From Lentinus brumalis (taxonomy: Eukaryota; Basidiomycota; Agaricomycetes; Polyporales; Polyporaceae), in the NCBI GenBank assembly GCA_001792895.1, contig MARA01000004.1, forward strand, positions 1,550,001 through 1,614,000: a stretch of 64,000 nucleotides of DNA. The letters are read 5' to 3'. Below are positions 37,094 to 49,409 of the stretch, one piece after another. How positions within the stretch are numbered: the stretch's first letter is position 1; each line of letters begins with the position of its first letter. The notes under the pieces were generated by a model. The model did not search any database, was not told where the DNA came from, and worked only from the letters and a program-made list of their open reading frames with translations. Made by a program: the position numbers and the translations under genes.

Positions 37094-40000
37094 ATGGCCT
37101 CCACCAACTCCACCTACAGGCCTGCCTACCCGTCCGCTCCTTCCTTCAAGAACGACCTTGAGTTCGTCTATGCCTATCTCGCAGTCCATGTTCTCAGCGA
37201 CCCAAGTCGCGTCTACTCCTACATCCTCTGGATCGCCATAGGCGGCGTCCTCCTCCTCCTGTCTCTTCTCCACCACCTCCATATTCGCGGAGGCTACCTG
37301 GGCGCCCTATGGAGTAAGTGGGCCTTACGACGAAGAACATGGAGAAAGAAACACAGTCTTGCAGTAGCGAGAACCAGGGGTGAACCCCATCGCCAACCCT
37401 ACTCCCTTCCCTCCAATGCGCAGATAACCACACTCTGCATCGTGGTCATCGCCGCCCTCCTCTGCTCCTTCCTTGGTCCCGACTACTTTGCGCCCAAAGC
37501 TTCCCTTTGGACACTCAATGACTATCCGTGGGCTACCACCTCGCCTCCGCTCGCCAAGCGTTACGAATTGTCCGACTACTATCAGTACATGCCTCAGTAC
37601 ACCATTCCGAAAGCTTGGTGGACTTCCGGTAACCGCACAGGGTTGATCGCCTTTGCCCTCTTCCCGCTCTGCATTCTCTTCGCCCTCAAGGCTCCTCCAT
37701 TCGCCATCTTCTCCATGTCATGTCTCGTTCAGCTCTACTGCGACAAGTTGCTGTGGCTTCATAAATGGACGGCGCGCCTCATCTACTTGCTCACTGTCCT
37801 TCATGTAGCCTTCTGGAGTGTCCAGCTGCTGATCGAAAGCCGCAACGGGAAGGTCGCATATGCATACGCCTGGTCCTATGAAAAGTTTCTGTTCGCCTGG
37901 ACGGTGCGTATATGTTCAGTTGTACTCCCGGTCCGCCCTAATGATACGCTTCTCCTCCTAGGCGTTCGGATGTATGACCTTGCTCTTCCTGTTCTCCATC
38001 GGTCCGTTCAGACGGAGACACTATGAGGCCTTCTGGTTCCTCCATGTTCTCCTTGTCCCGCTTACGATCATCATGTCCGCCCTACATCATCCGCCAGTAT
38101 GGTGGTGGTGTTGGGCTGCGCTTGGGCTGTGGTTCGGAGAGCGGACGTGGCGTTTCACCTGGTGGTTGTATACGAACGGCTACTTCGGTATGAAGTCTCC
38201 GGCGCCTTCGAACAAGTTACGGAAGGTCCAGTCACGCAACAAAGGCTCCGCTGCCCGTCTTCCGCCATCCCGGAAGGCGGAGAACATGTATCCGTTCCAT
38301 GACACGCCTCCCTCGAGCGCTACTGCTGGTCTCGCTCATTACCCTCCTCCGAACCAGCTGCCTGGTGTCGGACTATCAGTCCCGACTGACTATGTCCCGC
38401 CGCCTGGTTATGCTCATGCCGAACTGCTTCCTGGCCATACTATCAGACTGCGTATCGTAACTCCGGGTTACCTGACATGGGCTCCCGGACAGCACTTCCT
38501 CATCTCCATCCCATCCATTACCCGCTTCACCACCCATCCGTTCACCACAGCATCTATCTGTGACGAGCAGAATCCTTACGACGACGGTCGCGTGCTCGTG
38601 TTCCTCATTCGCGCCAAGAATGGCTGGACCAAGGACCTCTGGGATACTGTTGCCGTGATGCTCAGTCGTGGTCAGCAGTATGTCCGGTCGGAGTCCCTGC
38701 CCAGGTGCGAGACGCCAAGTCGGGGGTTCTCCTTCGTGCATGCGTTGACGGGCCTTTCGGCTCGTCGGTGCGGGCATCATGGGGATCTTACTCCTCCGTA
38801 CTCATCGTGGCGGGCGGCTCTGGTGTCAGCTACGCGCTGTCCATTCTGCAATATGTCTGCCTCTGTTTGGCTGGACGTGACGGCAGGTTTCTGGGCGGTC
38901 AGCCAGGCGGGCACGGCCACCCCAACTACAAGACCACGCGCGTACGGTTCGTTTGGCTCGTGCGCGAGTTCGGTATGTTCTCACCGCTGCCACCATGCAT
39001 CGCTGTCGGCTCATTCATTTGCAGGTCACATTCAGTGGTGCGCGTCCGTCCTTCGGAGATGCAAGGACCTCCTGCCGGGTCCGGAGTTGCAAATCGACAT
39101 CTTCGTCACCAATGTCAAGCCCGTGGCAGACAGCAAGCCACCTCAGCCTTCGCGAGTATCCTTTGCGCCGCCGCCATCTAAGGACAAGGATGAGCTGGAG
39201 CCGCCCCGGCCCGGGTTCGCCGTCAACTCCCGACCGGTCTCGCGTGCTTCTTCGTTTGAGTCGGAAGACAGTGCTGACGACAGCGACGTCGATCTGAGCT
39301 ACTACACAGGGAATGTGCAGGAAGACGGCGAGCTCGGACACGAGGAGGACATCCTCGACCTGACGAACTTCGAGGGCGATAACGACACTCGTATGCCTGG
39401 CGAGGCGCAGTTCAACCTTTCGGTCAAGCAGGAGGGCCGGGCGCGACGTGCGACCTCACGCAGAATATCCACCGCCTTTTTCGCAAAGCAGGAGCTCCTC
39501 CATCGGGCGTCGCAGATGGACTTTGACGGCGCGAGCCGTTCGAGCGTCCAGCTCGTGAACAAGCGCGCTACGCTCCCGCCTATCGACACCGACGCGCCAG
39601 CGGCCCAGCAGACAAACGGGGACGGGCCCAGCTCACAACGCCCGAGTGTGGACATTGCCAGCGTTCGCCCGAGCGACTCGCGTCGCGGCAGCATCCAAGG
39701 TTCACCATGGACACCCTCGCCGCTGACGCCGAACAGCGCCGCGCCCCTCATCTCCCCCGAATCCTCCTCGAACGGCCTGCCTTCGGCGCACACGCGCAAC
39801 ATCTCCGCTCCGATCAGCCTGAACAAGAAACGGTTCTCGGCGCTGTCGGAAGGGTCGCTCATGCAGACCCCCATAACGCCTGCGACTGCGCGGTCGACAT
39901 CGCGGCTGAGCCAGTGGACGGACACGGACAGCTTCGCGGCGCTGGTGCCACGGGGCGACGTCGAGGCTGTACGGGAGCAGCTGAGGCTGGATCTGTGCGA

Positions 40001-40310
40001 GACGGAGGTGGAGGATGTGGCTATCGTTGCGGAGCATGCGCGCCCGGGGAAGCCGAAGCTGGAGCGGATTTTGGCGGATGAGGTCGAGCGGGCGAAGGGC
40101 GCGCTCGCTGTTGCTTGTAAGTTCTTTCTCCATCTTCTGGGTGTGGTGGAGGATGCGTTGCTGACGAGTGGACTGCGTGTAGGTTGTGGCCCGACGTCGC
40201 TGGACGCGATGATTCGGAAGGTCGTGGCGGCGCAGATCGACCCGCAGCGGGTAAAGCGGGGAGATATGCGCGGCTCGATTGCTCTCTTCTCGGAAGAGTT
40301 CTCATACTGA
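37094..40310 (+). CDS. ferric/cupric reductase (FRE family) with long insert
   Basis: Plasma-membrane flavocytochrome that passes electrons from NADPH through FAD and two hemes to extracellular Fe(III)/Cu(II). The N-terminal half has about seven membrane helices with heme-ligand His pairs (WLHKW...TVLHVAF; RHYEAFWFLHVLL...ALHH). The FAD site HPFTTASI, the DGPFGSS loop, the NADPH motif IVAGGSGVSYAL and a C-terminal CGPTSLDAMIRK follow. About 300 disordered residues are inserted between NVKPVAD and the CGPTSL element (roughly 39130-40110), far more than in yeast Fre proteins. Frame breaks at GGGGG 38722-38726, between CETPSRG and VLLRACVDGPFGSS; one extra G fixes it. Next to ATX1 on the same strand. 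Confidence 0.9.
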
Positions 40311-40741
40311 GATAGAGGTAGAACTTTGCCCCGGTCTGGCGAGTCTTCCTCTCGCCCACCTGGGGCCACTTCTCCCGTCTCCCTTTCCCCCTCCATCTTT
40401 CGGATGCTCTACGCTCGGGGCTGCTGCCTGTGCGGTCGCCGGGTCTCGAACATTCTTCTACCTTTGAGTCCGCGCTTCGGCGCGCACGACTGACCGTCAG
40501 TACTTCAGAACTTGTAGCTTCTTATAGCTAGGATAGACACTTGGACACTTCGGTACCACTGCATCAACAACTTACGGACTGTCTTGCACTCACATAGTTG
40601 CTCGTATCTTACATCACATTACACTGTATCTCTACGCACGTACTCAGCAAGAACTTGTTTCTCCTACTTGATTTCATGGGTGGGCGTGGACTTGTACTCT
40701 ATACGCGAGCCCACTAGCGCCGTTCGCGGTGTGCGGTCCGG
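40311..40741. other. intergenic, reductase 3' region
   Basis: Pyrimidine-rich 3'UTR-like sequence, then AT-richer DNA up to the first TRM1 start. No gene seen. Confidence 0.45.
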
Positions 40742-43251
40742 ATGGGCGCCCGGGCCTGGCTTTTGACTCTGAGGTGCCGACTACACCAACTTGCAAAGTT
40801 GCTTCCTCTTGCTAGGCTACGTCCCTTCAGGCCCCTGTGCCGCACTCCAGGACAGCGCGTCGTCCGCTTGTATATACGCCAAATGACCGTACCAGCCTCG
40901 TTCGTCGTGCCTGAGGGCTACACGCTGCACAAGGAAAACACCTCCGCCATCCTCCTCCCTGCGTCGAACGATGCGTTCTTGAACCCGGTGCAAGAGTTCA
41001 ACCGCGATCTGAGCGTGGCGTGCATCCGGACATGGGGCGAGGCGATGAACGCGGAAAAGGAGAAGAAGTGGAGGCAGAGCTTGGAGAGGCGCGCGAAGAA
41101 GGGGGAGGGGCACAAGGCCAAGAAGGCGAAAAGTGAGTCGCGTGCTTGTCGAGACGGACGACGATCATGGACGCGTATAGGCCTGTTGTGCAGCGGACGG
41201 CAATGCAGACACGTCTATGGTGACTGAGCCGTTGACCGAAAGTACACCCGCGGAAGGGCCGTCAGAAGACACTGCGAAACCTCAGACTCAGCCCGAAGTA
41301 CGTCGCGCGTTCTGCTTAGGCCCACATGGACGCTCAGAGTTTATGGGTTGCAGTTCCGTCCTCACGGTTTCGTCATACTGGAGGCGCTGTCGGCAACGGG
41401 TCTACGCTCAATTCGTTATGCGAACGAGATACCTTCTGTGAAGTCCGCTTCCGTTATCCTTCTTACGCGACTGTGTATACTCACACCAGTACTGCAGGCA
41501 CGTCATTGCAAATGACCTTTCACCCGCCGCTGTGGAGGCGATGCGCCGGAACGTCGAACTGAACGATCTTCACGAAAAGGAAGAGGCACCCGCTGAGGGG
41601 ACTGAGAAATCAAAGGTTCGGCCGGCCAAAGTGAAAGTCAACGAGGGTGACGCATGGTCAGTATTAGGGTTGAGAATCGAGCTTGATTCGAAGTACTGAC
41701 ACTTCACAGCGCTCTGATGTACAACCATCGCATGGAACGCAACCGTGTCGACGTTGTTGACCTCGATCCATACGGGACTGCAGCGCCGTTTATTGATGCG
41801 GCAGTGCAGTGCGTGAACGACGGAGGTGCGTTGCATCGTATTTGATGAGTACGCTCCCTGATGGGCGAGTGTGGCAAGGTCTCCTGTGTGTGACATGCAC
41901 GGACATGTCCGTGCTTGCTACCGCCAACTACCCTGAAAAATGGTCCGCTATCTCGCTCGCGATCAACGGACGGTATCGAACTGAACACACGCTCCTGCAG
42001 CTTCTCGAATTATGGTGGTGCGCCTGTCAAGGCTGAGTACTGCCATGAAGCGGTATGTAGACTTGTTAGGAACAAACCCCGTGCGATCTGAACCGGCATT
42101 GCATAGGCACTTCGGCTTGTCTTGCATACGTTGGCGACATCCGCGGCCAGATATGGTCGATATATCTACCCTGTGCTCTCCCTGTCGATCGACTTCTACG
42201 TCCGGCTCTTCGTTCGCGTTTACACCGCGCCCATCGACGTCAAGAAGGTTTTCAGGTGTGTGCTTCACGTTTTGCTTTCTGGCGGCTCTCGCCAAAGCTG
42301 ACTTCGCAGCAAGACCGCTGTATACTACGTGTGCAGCGGGTGTCAGTCTTTCTATGAGCAGCCACTGGGCCGTATGATCGAGAACACTACCGAGAAGAAC
42401 GGCAAAGTCAACGCCAATGTGCACTTCAAGGTACAAACCGGACCTAGCGTCTCCGAGCGGTGTCCGGAGTGCAACTCTGCTATGCATGTACGTCGCTTGT
42501 GATACTCAGTACGTAGGGACGCGCATGCTCATCGCCCCTTCTAGGTCGCAGGGCCGATGTGGTCGGGCCCTCTGCATGACAAGGAGTTCGTGTCCAGTGT
42601 CCTCAGTCATGTAGAAGCGAACGAGGACAAGTATGGTACTGCGGCGAGGATGAAGGGCATGCTGACGGTCGCCAAGGAGGTCCGTCTGTCTCTCCCAGCG
42701 ACATGCAACGCCTGAATCACTCAAATGGTTACCTTAGGAACTGGACACGCCCTTCTACTTCACGCCGTCCAAGGTTTCTAGCCACTTCCATTGCGTGTGC
42801 CCAAGTTTGGATGAGACTGCGTAAGCATGGACTGGTGTGAACCATGTATGCGGCTGATCATTTCTGGACAGCTCGGCACTCCTCCACGCTGGCCATAAGA
42901 TTTCACGCTCGCATGCGTGCGCAGGTTCGCTGAAGACGACCGCTTCTTATGCCGACATCCACGACATCTTCCGCTCGTGGGTCAAAACGCATCCGGTCCG
43001 GATGGACAAAGTTTCAGAGACGTCGCCAACGCGGGTGCTGCTCAGCAAAGAGGCGAAGTATGTTTCTTCCCCTTCTATTCTTGGCGTCGTGCTCATCGCG
43101 CTCCAGGATCGAGGCCAACTTCAAGCGTCATCCAGACTCAGTCACCCCGTCATCCAAGGTGAAGCTGGTACGATACCAGCAAAACCCCACTCCCAACTGG
43201 GGCCCAGGCGCCAAGCCCAGCGGCAAGCGGAAGCGGAACGAAGACGAGTGA
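40742..43251 (+). CDS. TRM1: tRNA (guanine26-N2)-dimethyltransferase Trm1
   Basis: SAM-dependent enzyme that makes N2,N2-dimethylguanosine at position 26 of tRNAs. Visible are a SAM-binding region ([39 protein letters not shown]), the family motif [28 protein letters not shown], a Cys-rich zinc element ([13 protein letters not shown] ... CPECNSAM) and a basic tail ending KRKRNEDE. Two in-frame ATGs exist. The one at 40883 gives [13 protein letters not shown], the usual start. The one at 40742 adds 47 residues with many Arg, Leu and Lys and no Asp or Glu, as in mitochondrial presequences. Yeast Trm1 likewise has a longer mitochondrial and a shorter form from two starts. Some donors are GTCCGC, weak for this genome. 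Confidence 0.93.
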
Positions 43252-43461
43252 GACAAACAAACAACATGAGGATGACATTCCATGAATCGACCGTGTTACA
43301 CAAAGCAGGTTCCTCGCGGAAGAGAAGTACACACACCGGATCCGGGACGACGTGACTAGATATGCTGCTGGTAGATATAAAATAGCCCATGCGAGAGAGT
43401 ATTGACAGTAGTGCTGAGATCTGAGAGCGCGAGAGGGATCGAGTAGCGACAGTGGGTAGGT

Positions 43462-46400
43462 CTACTGGCCGAACGCCGACGGCTGGTTCGCGATCCAAGG
43501 GTGCTTGAGCAGGTCCGCGGCTGATGGCCGGAGCTCGTGATCGAGCTCGAATGTGAGTTCCAAGAAGCTGACGGCCTCTGGTGAGATATCTGGTGGGATG
43601 GCGGGCTTTGCCCTCGCTGATCCAACCTGTAATCGCAAATCAATAAGCCGGGGTCAGAAAAGCGGAAACGAAAGTGACGAACCTTGAAGATGGCTTGCAT
43701 CTGTGACAGGTGCGGCCAAGGGTGCTCTCCCGTGAGCATCTCCACCACCAAGCAGCCTACACTCCAAATGTCGGCCTTGAAGGTGTATGCCTTCTGCTGC
43801 ACGACTTCTGGCGCCATCCAGAACACGGAGCCCTGCAGAGACGGCCGATGCGCACGGTTGCCCGTCATCAAGTCTGCGGCGCATCGAGGTGAGCACAAAT
43901 GAGACATGACAGCGCAGTAAGGCACTCACTGTCCTCAACCTTCTTCGAGATACCGAAGTCGGAAATCTTGATACCGCCCTTGTTGTCAACAAGCATGTTC
44001 GCACCCTTGATGTCGCGGTGGATGATGTCGCGCTCGTGAAGGTAATTGAGGCCGAGCAGCAGCTGTCGAACCCAGTTGCGGACCAGGCGCTCTTCGAACG
44101 CTCCGTAGCTTCTGAGCAGCGAGGTAACGGAACCTCCAGGAACATACTCCAGGAAGATGTTAAGGTGATCGTCATCAATGCACGATGCTGTATAGCGTGT
44201 CAGCGGGAATAGTGGTCGATAGAGGACACGAAGCACTTACAGTGATACTGGACGATGTTCTCGTGTTGAAGATCGCGGAGAAGCTCGATCTCGTGCTCGA
44301 GCGCGATGAGCATAGCTTTCTTGCGCTCTTCGTTAGGTGCGGAACCCGTGGGCAGCTCGACTTGCTTCACGGCCATGAGCAGACCGGTTGCAGCGTCCAT
44401 GCCGAGGTACACCTTTCCGAACGCACCCGCTCCGATGAGCGCACCCTTGATCCACTTGATGGCCTTCTCGCCTGGAGAGGAGCACGACGATAAGCACATA
44501 TCTGTGGTCCGCACTGGGCAGAGAAAATTTACCTCTAGACATGATAGCCTTGCTGGGCTCGTCATCATCCGTCGGCGTTTCCACGTCCACTTCCTCCACT
44601 TCCTCCTCCTCCTCCTCGTCTTCGTACTCCTCCTCGTCTTCCTCGTCTTCCTCTTCCTCAGGGGCGACATCCCGGATGCTCTGCCTATCATCCATGTCCA
44701 CCTTCGTCCATTCGTCTGAGTCGCCAGACTGAGCACCAATCTCCTGCCGGCTCTCGACCTCGGCGGTGATCTCGTCCACGGTCATGAGGCTCGCGGTGTC
44801 TGAGCGGTCGCGCTTGCTACGGAGCTCGGTGATGTAGCTCATCCGCTTCGACGCAGTGGACATCCGGCGCGATGCACGGGCATTGGTCTGGCTCTCGGAT
44901 AGGTTGAGAGACTCGGACAACGAATCAGACGGAAAGACTACTGGAGGAAGGAGATGGGGACTCGTCGTGCTCTTCGACGGCGTGAGGTCATCGGTAGCAA
45001 GGTCTACGGAGTGCCCGTCGTCCGTAGACAGAGACAAGCGCGGCGGCTCGTTCAGGGTGGATCCGTCCGTCAAACGGTCGGGTTCTGGCGAGGCCCTGTC
45101 TACGGCGGTCATGGAGGTAGTGGAAGCCATGGAGGCCCTCGGGGACGGTGTCCTTCCCGATCCGATGGTGCTCACGCTGAAGCGGCTCTGCGGCACAGTG
45201 AACGAGATGATGCTGTCGCGCCGGTTCGGGACGCCGCTCTGGCGCATCATGCTCTGCCGCCTCGTCCGCTCCAGCACCTTCTTCTCCGTGAACGGGAAGT
45301 ACTCTGCCAGATGCGTCGTGATAAGCTCGCTCGGGGGCCGCTGCCCAAAGAAATTCCGTAGCTTGGATGGGGTCTTCTTCGCGCTCTTCGTCGGGCTCCC
45401 CGCCTCCTCGTGCGACGTCGGCGATGGCGGGCCCTCTGCACCCTTCTCGGGGATCTTGACACCAAGTCCACTGAGGATGCTTATCGAGCTCGCACGCTTC
45501 ATGGCCTTGGTGTACACTAGCGGTGGCTCGGCCGCGAGAGCACTGTCGAGCGCATCCTCGCCGTCGTCGGACACGTTGAGCGTCGGCGTGGGAGGTGTAA
45601 TTACCCGCCGGAAGCGACCGACTCTGAGCAGAGTCAGGCCGTGCTCTCGTGCGGGATCGTCGGGCGGTGCCTGCACAATTGCCATGAGCTCTACGTCGCT
45701 CAAAGGACCTCCTGTATCATATGTCAGATAAGGTATAAAGTTCTGCACCGAGCGAGTTCGCGAAACGCACTGGTTGCATCCCCCTGTCCCCAATCGAGGA
45801 AAGCACCCCAGCCATCGACGCTTAACCCGGTATCGTCTGACTCGATGTTCTTCGAGCCATCCGCCCCGAGCTTGCCGAACTTCTTCAGCGCCTTCGTGAG
45901 CACGTCTACGCTGTTGTTGCAATCGGCGACATTCAGGGTGGTGGTCTTGTTATCGTCGGGCAGTGTGAACTTCATGAGCTTCCGTTTGAGGTCATCCAGA
46001 GACGGGTTGTTCTGCGGAGTGCCGGGTCGGAACGGCACACTCAACCCTCGATATGTTGGCGGAGACGGGTTCATCGATCCATTGGTGCGCTGAGACATGA
46101 AAGACTCTGCAATGGGGGATAAGCCGTGCGCTTGCTGAAGCTGCGAGGTGGCGTATGGATGCGCATTGCCGCGTCCACCTGGCCGAGGTAACGGCTTATC
46201 GGTAGTGGGGGTAGTATTGGAGTTGGTCCTCGTATGGCTAGAAAGTTCAGAGGCTGCGCGACTAGCACCGCGGACCGGGGGCTGACTGGGAGGGAAAGGT
46301 AGCGGGGAAGTAGAACGGCTCGGCGTCCTGAGGTTGTTCCCTTGTCTTGGGTCGGAAGGTAAGCCATACCCACCAGACCAATTTCCCTGTGTCTGCGTAG

Positions 46401-47292
46401 AAGGGGTAAGCAGGCCAGCCTGTGGCAGCGACAGTGGTGCATCGGGGAGGGTAGGAGTGCGCCGTCCCGAGGTTCCCGGGGTGCTCGGGACGTTGTGGAC
46501 ATTTCGAGGTGTACGAGCGATCGGGGGAAGTGGTGGCTGCCCGCGCGGTGGTGGTGGAAGAGGGGGAAGGTTTGCACGGCTATGCGCAGTGGTGGGCGTA
46601 CCGTGCTGAGTAGTCGCACTGTTTGGTTGCGCAGGTAGGGGGCGCATGGTGGCGTTGAGTCGCGCCGAATCCTGGCCATCCCGGACGAGGCGAGGTAGGT
46701 CGGGCGAACCGCCGTTCGGAGGAAGGTGGAGGGGGGCAGGACGGCCTGACTCGAGTCGGCGCGCACCTGTACGCGTGCCGCCGTGGTCGCTCGATAAGCT
46801 GGACGTGCGATTATGTTCGGCACCCCGGGGGCGGTTCAGGATGGATGAAAGCGCGCTGTTCGATGAGCATTTCTGCCTCAACTGCTTGACCGCGTTCAGG
46901 ATCCTCAACCTATCTCCGACGCTAGTGATGCCCATCTCCTTCAGGGTCGCCTGGTCAAGTTCGAGTAGCACATCACTTCGAATGTCGTTGGCCCTGAATG
47001 TCGCGGCCTGGTGGCCGCACTTGATGTCAGCAAGCCAGAGCGCAATGTGCGCATCCGTCCAGGATCGCAAAAAGTCGGGGTATGATACACCTGGTGGGGG
47101 TTCAAGAGCATGGTTCGGATGAGCACTTGTAGGCGTGTTCGTCAGGGACCCGTTCAGGTTTATTGAGCGCGGTGCGGACGGGGTCTGGAATTGGACTGAA
47201 CTCGGAGAAGTCGGAGAGGAAGCTCGGGAGGTGGGCTGGGACGCGTCCTCGAGCGCCTGCAGGGTGGTCGAGCTTGCCACTGCCACGGCCAT
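43462..47292 (-). CDS. STE11: Ste11-type MAPKKK with SAM and Ras-like domains
   Basis: MAP kinase kinase kinase acting in pheromone, filamentation and osmotic-stress cascades. Domain order: SAM domain ([19 protein letters not shown] ... [14 protein letters not shown]), long Ser/Pro-rich region, ubiquitin-like Ras-binding domain ([17 protein letters not shown]), acidic tract ([19 protein letters not shown]), then a kinase domain with [38 protein letters not shown] and the APE-type WMAPEVV. The tail [13 protein letters not shown] ends at 43462. Six or so exons, phase-consistent. All catalytic residues are present. The neighbouring glucan synthase is on the other strand 2.1 kb away; cell-wall integrity genes are common targets of such cascades, which is only suggestive. 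Confidence 0.94.
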
Positions 47293-49409
47293 CTATGCTG
47301 ATCTGAGAGTGGTTGCGTGCGTCGGTGATCGTAACGGAGAGCGTACGGGGATGGGTGCGAGTGGACGGTCCAAGCTCCTCGGCCAGCGCCTTAGCGTCTC
47401 ATAAGTAGACCCGTATGAGTCTCAGACCGTTGAGGATATACAGAGAAGAAGGCAGGGAGGTGAACAAGACAGCGCAGGAGTCGGAAAACGAAGAGGACGG
47501 CCGGGGAGACAAAGGACAGAAAGAGAACAACGACGACGACCGTGCGCGCAACACCGTCTCCTCATTAGGCGCCATTGATCAAGAGCGCCCCTGGATTTGC
47601 GATTCCTGCTGTGTCCTCTACTCTCGACCGCGATGTCCTCCTCGTACGCATCGCGTGTTATATGTGCTCATGCGTTGGACGCTGTCCGACATGTCTACCT
47701 GTGCATGGAACCCTGCAGCTGCCGCGTGTGGCACTCCTCTCTTCAGCACTGTCCTGTTCCGCCGCCGCCGGCTGCCTTGGTAACAAGCCCCGGGTCTTCA
47801 ATAACTCTATCGCAAGCGCCGACCTCCTCGAGACTTCCCTCCTGCTTATCTCGTTCACATGCCGCGAAACTCGTGCAATGCTTCCAGTCAGCGAGCGAGC
47901 TTCACCGCGACTACATACATATCGACCACAACCTGACGAATCGTCTTGCTTGTCTATCAGGCTTCCTGGTCTTGCGTGCGGACGTGATCCCCGGAGCAGT
48001 GGAGTAAAATCTATTCAGAACATGCTCTGATTGCCTTTGGTCGCGTGTGTTTTTCGAGAAGGCCCTCGCCCTTCGGGTATGCAATGGCAGACACCTGGTT
48101 AGTGGCCGACGCAGCCGCTGTCGGTCATCCGGGTCCGTGCTGTGAATTTACACCCGTCATCCCTGTCTCCCCACTTCCTGGATTTCCACGTAAGTACGCG
48201 TCTCTGTAGTGGTAACCCAGCTACTACTTGGAGAACTAGCCACAACTGTCTGGAGTTGATCAATCACCACGCTGTACATCATGGATGCCTCGACGTTTTT
48301 ACAGCCGTTTGCATAACGATAGGCCCCTCCACACTGTTTACACACACTGCCGCGTAAGCGGACTTGGAAAAAGGATAAGTGATGAGTAAGTGAGTAGGGA
48401 TGAGATGAAACGAGAAGCCTCAAAAGTACGAACTCCGCCGATAACCGACTGTGTGTACACAGTTCGCGAGGGGCCTATCGTTATGCAAACGGCTGTAACC
48501 CCCTTGTCAGATCCGATGGACGTCTCTACGTGAGCGTTGGATGCAGTGTATCAGACTCCGGATCAGCCGTTGACATCGGCGTGTCTGAACGTCGAGTTAT
48601 GCGTTATCTTCGCGCCAAGGCATTGCCTCTAGCCACTGCTTGAGCGGTAGTCCCTCTGAGCAGTGAGCAGTGAGCTTCGAGCGTGCGGGGGTTGCGGCTA
48701 GGGTTGGGAGTCTCCGCCGCCGTCGTGGCGATCAAATAGGGTTTTTCCTGTAATGCGCTCCTCTTCGGCATGCCAGAGTCGTCAACCTGTGGCACCGCGT
48801 AGCGTGGCACGGACGGTTCCTGACGGAGGATATCCAGGAGCACAAATTGATTTGCCGTATTGGACTCAAGCTGTCGACACTCGGCGGGGTGCTCGCGCCG
48901 ACGGTCTGCAACCTTTCCTCCTGCACATGTTGGCAGACATGAGCGGGCGCGTTGGATGGCTCTAGAGACCGTCGAGCTGCCAAGCGACGCTGGACGGGCG
49001 AGGACAAGCCTGTGACGGCGGGCGTTGGTGACTGACTGGAATGCATGAAAGGTCATATATGGGACGCATCACGGATAAGTGTCTGGAAAGGGAAGGAGCG
49101 GGCGCCTGGGAGTGGCGTCTGGGCTCTGGACGGAGGGCGGTCGCCTGCCAAATATAATGAGGCTTTTGCCGGGGCCGTGTCCTGTTTCCAGCTCTCCCGT
49201 CCGACCTCTTGGTCGCCGACTTCTCTCCCTCCTCTCTTCGTCCACCGTGTTCCCGGTCGTCCCGGCAGGTCTTTCGTCCTTTCCTTTCCTTTAACTTACC
49301 CTACACGGTCTGCTTTCCCTCATCACCCACCCTCCACCCACCCCTTCATCCCCGTCACCCGCCGCCGACCAACACGACGCACACCTAATCACCTCTGTCT
49401 CCGCCCGCC
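47293..49409. other. 2.1-kb divergent interval STE11/AGS1
   Basis: No supported gene. It contains the MITE at 48302-48495. A TATAAT-like ATATAATG lies near 49152 and a long CT-rich leader runs from about 49250 to the glucan synthase start. The remaining sequence has no conserved reading frame that I recognise. Confidence 0.5.
48302..48495. mobile_element. MITE with TA target duplication (Tc1/mariner-like)
   Basis: A 194-bp element bounded by perfect 28-bp terminal inverted repeats that begin CAGCCGTTTGCATAACGATA (48302-48329 and inverted at 48468-48495). Imperfect pairing continues inward for another ~20 bp (ACTGTTTACACACAC vs ACTGTGTACACACAG). Each end is flanked by TA (48300-48301 and 48496-48497), the Tc1/mariner/Fot1 target duplication. 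There is no coding capacity, so it would be moved by a transposase elsewhere. The whole could form a hairpin. Confidence 0.78.

Noticed and set aside
44856..45731. 291-residue plus-strand frame
   Set aside because: Shadow of the Ser-rich middle of STE11.
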